Below, piece by piece: positions 32,629-39,588 of a stretch of DNA of 42,132 bases. The notes beneath the pieces are model-generated. The model saw only the letters and a list, made by a program, of their open reading frames with translations, ran no database searches and was not told the DNA's origin. The DNA is from JBJHBP01 sp050485645 (GTDB taxonomy: Bacteria > Pseudomonadota > Gammaproteobacteria > Steroidobacterales > Rariloculaceae). The DNA lies in assembly GCA_050485645.1 (NCBI GenBank), contig JBJHBT010000033.1, positions 1-42,132 of the forward strand, written 5' to 3'. A program made the translations under genes and the position numbers. The number at the start of each line of letters is the position of its first letter. The first letter of the stretch is position 1.

Positions 32629-34965
32629 TCAGGACCTGGGTCCCAGCTTCGCCCGCTTCAGCAGTATCGAGTTTCCGATCACCGACAGAGAACTCGCCGT
32701 CATCGCAATCACGCCGACCATTGGATGCAGCAGTCCGATCGCCGCAACCGGGATCGCTGCGGCGTTATAGAACCAGGCCCAGAACAGATTCTGCACGATC
32801 TTGCGGAAGGTGGCCTTCGACAGCCGGATCGCCTCCACCACCTTCGTGAGTTCGCCACGCACCAGCGTCACGTCGGCGGCCTCGATCGCGACGTCCGCGC
32901 CGGCGCCGATCGCGATGCCGACGTTGGCCTGCTTCAGCGCCGGCGCATCATTGATGCCGTCGCCGACCATCGCGACGCTGTTACCGTATTCTGTCTGAAG
33001 GCGGCGGATCGCATCGACCTTGCCCTCCGGCAGCACGCCGGCGAGCACCTCATCGATGCCAACCGCGGCGGCGACATGCCTTGCCGTACGCTCGTTGTCT
33101 CCGGTGATCATCACGGTGTGGATGCCCAGTGCATGCAGCGCCGCGATCGCGGGTTTCGAGTCGGCCTTCAGGGTGTCGGCCACGGCCACGATACCAGCCG
33201 CCTGGTCGCCAATGGCAACCAGCATCGCCGTCTTGCCCTCGGTTTCCAGTCGGGTGAGTACCGCCTCGAGCTCGCCTGGCGCGATCCCGTTCTCGTCCAG
33301 CAGCCGACGGCTGCCAACGCGCACCGTGTGTTCACCGGCACGCCCCTGCACGCCGCGCGCGGTCACAGCCCGAAAGTCCTCAACCGCCGGAACCGCCAGC
33401 CCCCGTTCGCGCGCGGCCCGCACGACAGCCTGACCCAGCGGGTGCTCGGAGCCCGCCTCCACGGCGGCGGCGTTGTGAAGTACGGTCTGCTCGTCGAATC
33501 CGGGCGCCGCGACAATGTCCGTCAGCGCGGGTTCACCCTTCGTGATTGTGCCGGTCTTGTCGAGGACGACGACCTTGATGTCCTTCAGCATCTGTATCGC
33601 TTCACCGGAGCGGATCAGCACGCCGCGCTCGGCGCCCAGGCCAGAACCGACCATGATCGCCGTCGGCGTCGCAAGCCCGAGCGCGCACGGGCAGGCGATG
33701 ACCAGTACCGCGATGCCGGCAAGGATCGCAAGGATCGGTCGGGTAGCAGTCGGATCCACCCACGGCAGAAAACCGGCGCCCCAGACCAGGATCGGGCGCA
33801 GTTCCTCGGCAAACAGCAGCCACGCGCCGAGGCTGGCCAGCGCGATGATCAGCACCGCCGGCACGAAGCGCCCCGTCATCCGGTCCGCGAATTCCTGGAT
33901 CGGTACCTTGGACCCCTGCGCCTGCTCAACCAGGCGGATCACCTGAGACAGAAAGGTATCGGCGCCGACCCGCGTCGCGCGGACCTTGAGCAGCCCTTCC
34001 CTGTTGATCGTCGCGCCGATCACCGCGTCGCCCGGCCCCTTCTCAACGGGCACCGACTCGCCGGTCGCGATGGACTCATCGACGTGACTGGCGCCATCGA
34101 CGATCTCCCCGTCGGTGGGAATCTTTGCGCCGGGGCGCACGACCATCACCGCGCCCGGCTGAAGTTCCGCCACCGGCACCTCGACCTCTATACCGTCGCG
34201 CAGCACGGATGCCGTCTTCGCGCCCAGCGTCAGCAGCTTGCGGATCGCCTGCGATGCCCTGCCCTTCGCACGCGTTTCGAGGTACCGCCCAAGCAGGTGG
34301 AAGGTCATGATAGTGGCGCCCATCTCGATGAACGACGTCATCGGATAAACGAACCCGACCAGACCGATCAGAAACGGCGGCGCGCTGCCGAGCGAGATCA
34401 GCACGTCCATGTTCGCCGTGCGGTTCGTCAGCGAGCGCCACGCCGAACGGTGCGTCGCCCACCCGCCGCGCAGAAAGATCACCGGAAACGCGAGCACCGC
34501 GATGATCGCCAGGTAGCCCGGAATCGGCCACCAGAACATGTGGACCATCATCAGCACCATGATGACCGTAGCCGGGACCGCGGCGAACCACAGTCTCGCC
34601 CAGGCTTCAGTCAGATACTTCTCCTCGATGTCGCCTTCCGCGTCGGCGCCATCGGCGGCTGCGGATTCCCTGACCGCAGCGACTTCGTAGCCTGCCCGCT
34701 CGACCGCCGCGCGGATGGCTGCGGCGCTGGCGCGATCGGCATCGAAGCGCACGCTCACGCGGTGATTGGCGATGTTCGTACCGACATCGGCAATCCCCGG
34801 CAGGCGCCTGATCGACTCGGAAACAATGCCGGCGCAGTGATCACTGCCCATGCCGGGCACCGTCAGCTCGGCGATGCCCTCGGCCTCGGCCGCCGTGTCA
34901 TCCGAGGATCCATGGTCGTGACCGGCAGCCTCTGGCCTGCCTGTTCGTCGGGTTGGGGCGTTCAT
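32629..34965 (-). CDS. copA: Copper-exporting P1B-type ATPase
   Basis: The protein has 778 residues. A His-rich start (GHDHGSS) leads into one heavy-metal domain whose metal loop is GMGSDHCAG instead of the usual GMxCxxC, so the first Cys is missing. Further on are TGESVPVEKGPGD (actuator), the membrane metal site ACPCALG, DKTGTITKG with phospho-Asp469, the SEHPLG nucleotide motif, TGDNERTA and GDGINDAPALKQA. With the Met/Asn/Ser-rich last helices (MTASSLSVIGNSILL) it fits Cu(I) export from cytoplasm to periplasm. ATG 34965 follows GGAGCACGCGC and overlaps the regulator stop by 4 bases. A long open frame on the opposite strand is a codon-bias shadow. Confidence 0.94.
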   Translation of the reverse strand: MNAPTRRTGRPEAAGHDHGSSDDTAAEAEGIAELTVPGMGSDHCAGIVSESIRRLPGIADVGTNIANHRVSVRFDADRASAAAIRAAVERAGYEVAAVRESAAADGADAEGDIEEKYLTEAWARLWFAAVPATVIMVLMMVHMFWWPIPGYLAIIAVLAFPVIFLRGGWATHRSAWRSLTNRTANMDVLISLGSAPPFLIGLVGFVYPMTSFIEMGATIMTFHLLGRYLETRAKGRASQAIRKLLTLGAKTASVLRDGIEVEVPVAELQPGAVMVVRPGAKIPTDGEIVDGASHVDESIATGESVPVEKGPGDAVIGATINREGLLKVRATRVGADTFLSQVIRLVEQAQGSKVPIQEFADRMTGRFVPAVLIIALASLGAWLLFAEELRPILVWGAGFLPWVDPTATRPILAILAGIAVLVIACPCALGLATPTAIMVGSGLGAERGVLIRSGEAIQMLKDIKVVVLDKTGTITKGEPALTDIVAAPGFDEQTVLHNAAAVEAGSEHPLGQAVVRAARERGLAVPAVEDFRAVTARGVQGRAGEHTVRVGSRRLLDENGIAPGELEAVLTRLETEGKTAMLVAIGDQAAGIVAVADTLKADSKPAIAALHALGIHTVMITGDNERTARHVAAAVGIDEVLAGVLPEGKVDAIRRLQTEYGNSVAMVGDGINDAPALKQANVGIAIGAGADVAIEAADVTLVRGELTKVVEAIRLSKATFRKIVQNLFWAWFYNAAAIPVAAIGLLHPMVGVIAMTASSLSVIGNSILLKRAKLGPRS

Positions 34966-35390
34966 GCGCGTGCTCCGAAACGGGTTCCTGTGTCATCCCT
35001 GCGACCGGCAGCCAGATCGTCGATGATCGGACAATCCGGTCGCTGATCTCCACTGCAATGCTCGGCCAGATGGCGCAGCACATCGACCATCTTCTCAAGC
35101 TCCGCCATCTTCTTCTCGAGTTCCTCAATGTGCTGAAGTGCCAGGCGTTTGACACTCGCGCTGGCCCGCCGCCTGTTGTGCCACAGGGACAGCAGCTCGC
35201 GGATGCGCTCCACCGGGAAACCGAGGTCCCGGGCGCGACGGATGAAGCGCAGCGTATGCAGGTCCCGTTCGTCATAGACGCGATAACCTGCCGCGCTGCG
35301 CGCGGCCCGCTGCACGAGACCGATGGATTCGTAATGACGGATCATCTTCGCCGATACGCCGGATGCGCCGGCCGCGTCACCGATGTTCAT
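34962..35390 (-). CDS. cueR: CueR-type MerR-family copper-responsive regulator
   Basis: The protein has 142 residues: an N-terminal winged helix (MNIGDAAGASGVSAKMIRHY, ESIGLVQRAARSAAGYRVYD), a dimerisation helix (ALQHIEELEKKMAELEKMVD), and a C-terminal metal loop with two Cys separated by seven residues in HCSGDQRPDCPIIDDL, as in CueR/HmrR. It senses cytoplasmic Cu(I) and twists its promoter to activate transcription. It lies upstream of copA in one operon (ATGA overlap), unlike the E. coli arrangement where the two are apart. The operator is at 35445-35475, 55 bases upstream of its start, so it regulates itself as well as copA. Confidence 0.94.
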   Translation of the reverse strand: MNIGDAAGASGVSAKMIRHYESIGLVQRAARSAAGYRVYDERDLHTLRFIRRARDLGFPVERIRELLSLWHNRRRASASVKRLALQHIEELEKKMAELEKMVDVLRHLAEHCSGDQRPDCPIIDDLAAGRRDDTGTRFGARA

Positions 35391-35444
35391 TTGTGGTCAC
35401 TCCCGCCTGCGCCGGACTCTTGGTCCGTGTGAAACGACAAGGGC

Positions 35445-35475
35445 AGTTTAGACCTTCCCATGAAGGGAAGGTCAA
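35445..35475 (-). promoter_or_regulatory. MerR-type copper promoter and operator of cueR-copA
   Basis: On the minus strand TTGACC (35475-35470) and TAAACT (35450-35445) are separated by 19 bases, the overlong spacer typical of MerR-family promoters. The spacer holds a dyad, ACCTTCCC-N5-GGGAAGGT (35452-35472), the copper-box consensus of CueR/HmrR. Transcription would begin near 35438. Confidence 0.9.
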
Positions 35476-35838
35476 CCGGCACCGCCAGGCGATCACATGA
35501 TGCGATAGTTTGGCTCGATTGAGCCGCGGCAACGCTGACGAGGCAGTGATACACACTGTGGACAAGGATGCCGAAGGAATCAGGGCGCCACGACTTCGAT
35601 AGAACACTGACCCCGATAGAAATCTGATCCACAAAACGCACTGTCGTGGCCCACATCCGTCCGCACCTGCACAAGCGAGGTGCTGCCTGTCGGGCCGACG
35701 ATTGATACGTGCTCACCTGTATGGTCTTGATCGCACGATACGTCACTGACAGGTGATAACTGTTCAACCGTCGGTAGCTGGCACGTTCGTTGCTTGATCA
35801 CTACTCGGGAGTCATCGCACTACGAGCAAGGAACGCGC
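35476..35838. other. Intergenic region between cueR and the nitrile hydratase region
   Basis: No gene, RNA or repeat is recognisable here. Short open frames exist on both strands, the longest on the minus strand near 35580-35801, but none has a convincing ribosome site or family motif. The right end should contain the promoter of the downstream operon; no clear -35/-10 pair was found. Confidence 0.5.
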
Positions 35839-36159
35839 ATGAATACATGGTCCAGAACACGCGGCGTCGCAAGCAGAATCAGCCTGTTGGCCTGTGCCTG
35901 CATATTCGCGTCACCGACGCAGGCGCATCACGTCAGTGACGGCGCGCAACCGTCAAACGCATTCGAACACTTCGTCGAGCACGTGGCGCACATGACGGCG
36001 CTTGAGCTGATCGTGCTGGGATTCGCGTTGATTGCGGTAGCGACCGCGTGCGCCACACTCATGACCACCAGGACGTCAGCAGCCGGACCAACAGCCGGCA
36101 GCGAACCATCGTCACGCCCTGCACATGCGATGAACCTGATCGGGAGGCGCTACACATGA
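35839..36159 (+). CDS. Small His-rich membrane protein
   Basis: The protein has 106 residues from ATG 35839, behind AAGGAA. A signal peptide or first helix (ISLLACACIFASPTQA) ends before HHVSDGAQPSNAFEHFVEHV, a His-rich periplasmic stretch with five His in about 30 residues. One membrane helix follows (LELIVLGFALIAVATACATL), then a polar tail (AAGPTAGSEPSSRPA). I do not recognise the family. The two adjacent His after the signal peptide resemble the mature start of HupE/UreJ-type and some cobalt/nickel transport subunits, so metal binding is plausible but unproven. Its stop overlaps the next start (ATGA), and the nitrile hydratase genes follow. Confidence 0.7.
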   Translation: MNTWSRTRGVASRISLLACACIFASPTQAHHVSDGAQPSNAFEHFVEHVAHMTALELIVLGFALIAVATACATLMTTRTSAAGPTAGSEPSSRPAHAMNLIGRRYT

Positions 36160-36692
36160 AGCAGGCAGAAGCCGTAACCGTGGGCATCGTCGTGCTCGGA
36201 GCATTGGACACCTGGCTCACCGCCGAGGTGATCAGGGTGCCTGTCTGGGTCACCTTCATCGCCTGGGCATCGTTTTTCATTCTCGGCGGCGGCAGGGAGG
36301 GCTGGGTACGCTCAGTGGCATCGAACATCACTGGCATTGTGATTGCTTCACTTACCCTGCTCGCAATCTCCGCCGCGCCCGCAAACATCATCGCCGCGGC
36401 GATCCTCGTCGGCCTTGGTAGCGGTCTGATGGTGCAGGCGTCGAAGCTGCGCCTGATGGAAAAGCTGCCTGCGATCGTGTGGGGATTCGCATCACTGGTC
36501 GGGACAACCGCTGCGCTGGATCGGCCAGTGACAACACCGGATCTGTTCGCACATCCGACGCTGATTGCAATCGTCGCGGTACTGATCGGCAACAGCTTCG
36601 GCTTCGTGCACGAGTGGCTGACCGGTGTGCTGACGACGAAGCAAACGACGCAGCAGTCGGTGGATCGACCAGCGGGGTCGAGCGGAGCATGA
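36156..36692 (+). CDS. DUF1097-type membrane protein
   Basis: The protein has 178 residues from ATG 36156, preceded by GGGAGG. About five hydrophobic helices are seen: VTVGIVVLGALDTWLTAEVI, VWVTFIAWASFFILGGG, VASNITGIVIASLTLLAISA, IIAAAILVGLGSGLMVQASK and TLIAIVAVLIGNSFGFVHEW. The pattern fits DUF1097 membrane proteins, whose transport role is unproven. It overlaps the small His-rich protein gene by 4 bases and precedes the nitrile hydratase beta gene by 70 bases. The gap contains a 6-bp dyad, GTCGGC-CAT-GCCGAC, at 36701-36715. A role in metal or substrate uptake for the hydratase would fit the context. Confidence 0.75.
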   Translation: MKQAEAVTVGIVVLGALDTWLTAEVIRVPVWVTFIAWASFFILGGGREGWVRSVASNITGIVIASLTLLAISAAPANIIAAAILVGLGSGLMVQASKLRLMEKLPAIVWGFASLVGTTAALDRPVTTPDLFAHPTLIAIVAVLIGNSFGFVHEWLTGVLTTKQTTQQSVDRPAGSSGA

Positions 36693-36762
36693 ACAGGCTT
36701 GTCGGCCATGCCGACCACGGCCGAATGGATGGAATCCGAGTGATTCTCAGGAGCACGGAACG

Positions 36763-37482
36763 ATGAAACTTCAGCACTATCTTGGCGGGCTGGAAGGCCT
36801 GGAGCTTCCCCCTTCACTGGAAACCCGGGTGTTTGTGCAACCCTGGGAAAAAGTGATATTCGCGATTCACGTGGCCATGATGGGCCTGAGCAGGCATCTG
36901 GCCTTCGAAGGCGTCAACACCAGTTTCAGACACGAATGGACATGGGCGGATCTGCGCAAAGGCGCAGAAGCCATGAACCCCTTCGACTACTTCAGGTTCC
37001 GCTACTACGAAAAGTGGCTGGGCGGAATTTCCGGGTTCTTCGTCGAGACGGGTTATATCTCCGACAAGGAACTCGAAAGCCGCACCAGCGCGTATCTTGC
37101 CAACCCGGAATATCCGGAGCGGGCCGGAGGTGACCCTTCGGTTGATGAACAGATCATCCACTATCTGGAGACCGGTGACTCACCGTTGCGCGTCACGCAG
37201 GCGGAACCAACATTCTCGGTGGGCGACAAGGTGAGCGTAAAGGACGTGCCCTCGGCCGATCACACGAGACTGCCAGGCCATCTGCGTGGCAAGCATGGCA
37301 CGATCCATGCGGTTTATCCGGGGACCTACACCTACTTCTGCTCAACCGGCAAGGACGGGCTGGGAGTGCCGATGCCGTCGTACTGCGTGAAGTTCGCACC
37401 GGCGGATATCTGGGACGAGAGCAATGTCGAGCCTGGTTGCTACTTCTACGCCGATCTATTCGAAGCGTACCTGACCGGGTGA
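36763..37482 (+). CDS. nthB: Nitrile hydratase beta subunit
   Basis: The protein has 239 residues. It opens MKLQHYLGGLEGLELPP, the beta-subunit N-terminal arm, with VQPWEKVIFAIHVAMMGLSR and FRYYEKWLGGISGFFVE in the helical domain and a C-terminal SH3-like barrel (FSVGDKVSVKDVPSADHTRL, then GHLRGKHGTIHAVYPG and CYFYADLFEAYL). It wraps the alpha subunit and shields the metal centre of the enzyme that hydrates nitriles to amides. The beta-then-alpha order is that of cobalt-type clusters. ATG 36763 follows GGA at 6 bases. Confidence 0.94.
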   Translation: MKLQHYLGGLEGLELPPSLETRVFVQPWEKVIFAIHVAMMGLSRHLAFEGVNTSFRHEWTWADLRKGAEAMNPFDYFRFRYYEKWLGGISGFFVETGYISDKELESRTSAYLANPEYPERAGGDPSVDEQIIHYLETGDSPLRVTQAEPTFSVGDKVSVKDVPSADHTRLPGHLRGKHGTIHAVYPGTYTYFCSTGKDGLGVPMPSYCVKFAPADIWDESNVEPGCYFYADLFEAYLTG

Positions 37483-37516
37483 ACAGTGAACCACAGCAGC
37501 AAAGCGAGGGAACGCC

Positions 37517-38173
37517 GTGACTGAACGATTCAAGTATGACGAGCAAAGAGAGCGGTTTTCGGCTGCGAAGGCGAAAGCACTTGAGTCTTTGCTGGTCGAA
37601 AAGGGTGTGATTACCAGCGATACGGTGTCGAAGGTAATCGAATTTTTCGAAACCAGGATGGGGCCGTTCAACGGCGCACGCGTTGTGGCGCGCGCATGGA
37701 AGGACCCTGCGTTTAAACAGCGCTTGCTGGAGGATGCCAACGCCGCGATCGAGGAACTGGACCTGCCCAGCGGAATGTCCGGCGCCGAAGGCGAACACAT
37801 GCGGGTTGCCGAGAATACCGACACCGTGCACAACCTGATCATCTGCACGCTGTGTTCCTGCTATCCGTGGCCAACCCTGGGCCTGCCGCCATACTGGTTC
37901 AAGGACCCCGCCTTTCGGGCACTTGCCGCGCGCGAGCCACGCCGCGTATTGCGGGAGTTCGGATTGGAGCTGCCGGACTCTGTAGAGATTCGTGTCTGGG
38001 ACAGCAGCGCGCAGATTCGATGGTTCGTACTGCCCGAACAGCCCAAGGGCACGGAAGATCTCGCGGAGGAGGAACTCGCCGGGATCATCACGCCGGAGGC
38101 GATGATGGGTGTATCAAAGGTGGTGTATCCGCCCGTCACCAAGGGTTATGACCCCGCGGCGCAGGGATTCTGA
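37517..38173 (+). CDS. nthA: Nitrile hydratase alpha subunit, cobalt type
   Basis: The protein has 218 residues from GTG 37517, behind GAGGGA. The metal site is IICTLCSCYPWP with Cys110, Cys113 and Cys115. Thr in CTLC marks the cobalt type; iron enzymes have CSLC. In the family two of the three Cys are oxidised to sulfinate and sulfenate. Other landmarks are NGARVVARAWKDPAFKQRLL, LPPYWFKDPAFRALAAREPR, SAQIRWFVLPEQPKGTED and LAGIITPEAMMGV. It hydrates nitriles to amides in the cytoplasm. No amidase is in the window, so the next step is encoded elsewhere. Thiocyanate hydrolase is a related alternative, but the fit is better to nitrile hydratase. Confidence 0.94.
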   Translation: MTERFKYDEQRERFSAAKAKALESLLVEKGVITSDTVSKVIEFFETRMGPFNGARVVARAWKDPAFKQRLLEDANAAIEELDLPSGMSGAEGEHMRVAENTDTVHNLIICTLCSCYPWPTLGLPPYWFKDPAFRALAAREPRRVLREFGLELPDSVEIRVWDSSAQIRWFVLPEQPKGTEDLAEEELAGIITPEAMMGVSKVVYPPVTKGYDPAAQGF

Positions 38174-38186
38174 GGCGCACCGGGCC

Positions 38187-38546
38187 ATGCTCACGAGTTT
38201 CGAACAGTACGCGACCACGAGTATGCTCGGGGCGCCGGATTCGCCGCCGCGCTGCAACGCCACGCTGGTGTTCCATCGAGCGTGGGAAGGACGGGTATTC
38301 GCACTGGCACTGGCATTGGCGCGCGAAGGATATTTCGAGTGGGAGACATTCCGCTTGGCACTGATCCAGTCGATAGCCGAGTGGGAACAGGAGCATGGCA
38401 CGGACAGATCGCATGAATCCTGGGACTACTATCAACGGTGGACGCTGGCGCTTGAGCGCGTGCTGGTGAGCAGCAGTCTCCTTGACCAGGATGACATCGA
38501 TATGGTGCTCAGTGGCCAGAGCGCCGCGGCCGATGTGCCCGGCTAG
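38187..38546 (+). CDS. Nitrile hydratase activator, P14K-like
   Basis: The protein has 119 residues. The sequence resembles the beta-subunit N-terminal domain, as in P14K/NhlE activators: NATLVFHRAWEGRVFALALA, ALIQSIAEWEQEHG, SWDYYQRWTLALERVLVSSS. In cobalt enzymes such proteins help insert the metal and oxidise the Cys ligands. ATG 38187 lies 14 bases after the alpha stop; only a weak GAGG is available. The predicted C-terminal tail is short and ends DVPG. Confidence 0.88.
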   Translation: MLTSFEQYATTSMLGAPDSPPRCNATLVFHRAWEGRVFALALALAREGYFEWETFRLALIQSIAEWEQEHGTDRSHESWDYYQRWTLALERVLVSSSLLDQDDIDMVLSGQSAAADVPG

Positions 38547-38550
38547 CGCC

Positions 38551-39514
38551 ATGAGAGCACCTGGCGCCAGGACACCCGCGACGGTACTTACCGGATTCCT
38601 TGGCGCGGGCAAGACAACCCTGCTCAATCGGCTGCTCAATGCGGATCACGGCAAACGGATAGCGGTGATTGTCAATGAGTTCGGCGAAACCGGCATTGAC
38701 CATCAACTGCTCACCGCCACCGATGAGCACATCATAGAGCTGAATAACGGGTGCATCTGCTGTCAGGTTCGGGGCGACCTGATCCGTATTGTCGATGAGC
38801 TGTTCGAGCGATATGGAGAACTCGACCAGGTGATCATGGAGACCACCGGACTGGCTGATCCGGCACCCATCATCCAGTCATTCATGATCGACGATCGTGT
38901 CTGCGACCGGTTTGTACCTGGATGCGATCGTAACGCTGGTGGATGCCCGTCATATCGGGATTCACCTGGATGAACACGAGGCCGAAGAGCAGATTGCGTT
39001 CGCTGATGTCATCGTGATCAACAAGATCGATCTGGTAGACGAACGGGCAGCAGATGCGCTGGAGGAAACACTTCGATCCATGAATGCGTCCGCTGTCATT
39101 CACCGGGCGACGTATGGTGCGCTGGACATCAGCGAAGTGCTGGATATCGGCCGCTTCAGCGCCTCCAACGCACTCGACGTGGCCCCCGATCTGCTCCAGG
39201 ACGTCGCTCATGAACACGATTCCTCGGTGTCGTCGATCTGCATCTCCAGACAGGGGGTTGTTGATGCAGCGCGGTTCAGTCGGTGGACGTTCGAACTGGG
39301 GCAGCAGTACGCACGCAGGCTGTTTCGCATAAAGGGCGTACTGAATGTCGATGACGCGCCGCGTCGGTTTCTGTTCCAGGGCGTACACATGACGTTCGAC
39401 GGCCACCCGGGAAAGCCCTGGCGAAGTGAACCGCGCCTGAATCAGCTGGTGCTGATCGGAAGACATCTGGACCGGCAACAGATCGAAGCGCAGTTCCGGG
39501 CGTGCCTCAGATAG
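38551..39514 (+). pseudogene. CobW/P47K-like metallochaperone GTPase, frameshifted
   Basis: In one frame from ATG 38551 the protein shows GFLGAGKTTLLNRLL (Walker A), VNEFGETGIDHQLL, NNGCICCQVRGDLI (CxCC metal motif) and METTGLADPAPI, then loses similarity at about 38910. In the next frame similarity resumes at once: YLDAIVTLVDARHIG, VIVINKIDLVDE, and a CobW C-terminal domain ending at 39514. A one-base frame change near 38908-38918 separates them. Both halves are otherwise well conserved. The full protein would have about 320 residues. CobW/P47K proteins supply metal to nitrile hydratase and are more typical of iron-type clusters. It may be a recent pseudogene, a sequencing error or programmed frameshifting. 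Confidence 0.85.
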
Positions 39515-39530
39515 GGACGTGTCGAGCCGG

Positions 39531-39562
39531 TCACGCCCCCGGGCTTGACGCCGGGGGCGTGA
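39531..39562. terminator. Hairpin between convergent nitrile hydratase and TonB genes
   Basis: TCACGCCCCCGG and CCGGGGGCGTGA form a perfect 12-bp GC-rich stem with an 8-base loop, between two convergent transcripts. It has no T-run on either strand, but its strength and position make it a likely bidirectional terminator. Confidence 0.75.
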
Positions 39563-39570
39563 AGGCATCG

Positions 39571-39588
39571 ATCACGGACTTCCGTGAT
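39571..39588. other. Small hairpin at the TonB stop
   Basis: ATCACGG-ACTT-CCGTGAT forms a 7-bp stem with a 4-base loop, ending at the TonB stop codon. With the larger hairpin it gives two tandem stem-loops after that gene. Confidence 0.5.

Noticed and set aside
32593..35046. Open frame of 817 codons on the plus strand opposite copA
   Set aside because: It mirrors the codon bias of copA on the other strand, has Arg/His-rich low-complexity composition and no domain. The copA product has every expected motif.
35580..35801. Minus-strand 73-codon frame in the intergenic region
   Set aside because: There is no ribosome site or recognisable family; not enough to call a gene.
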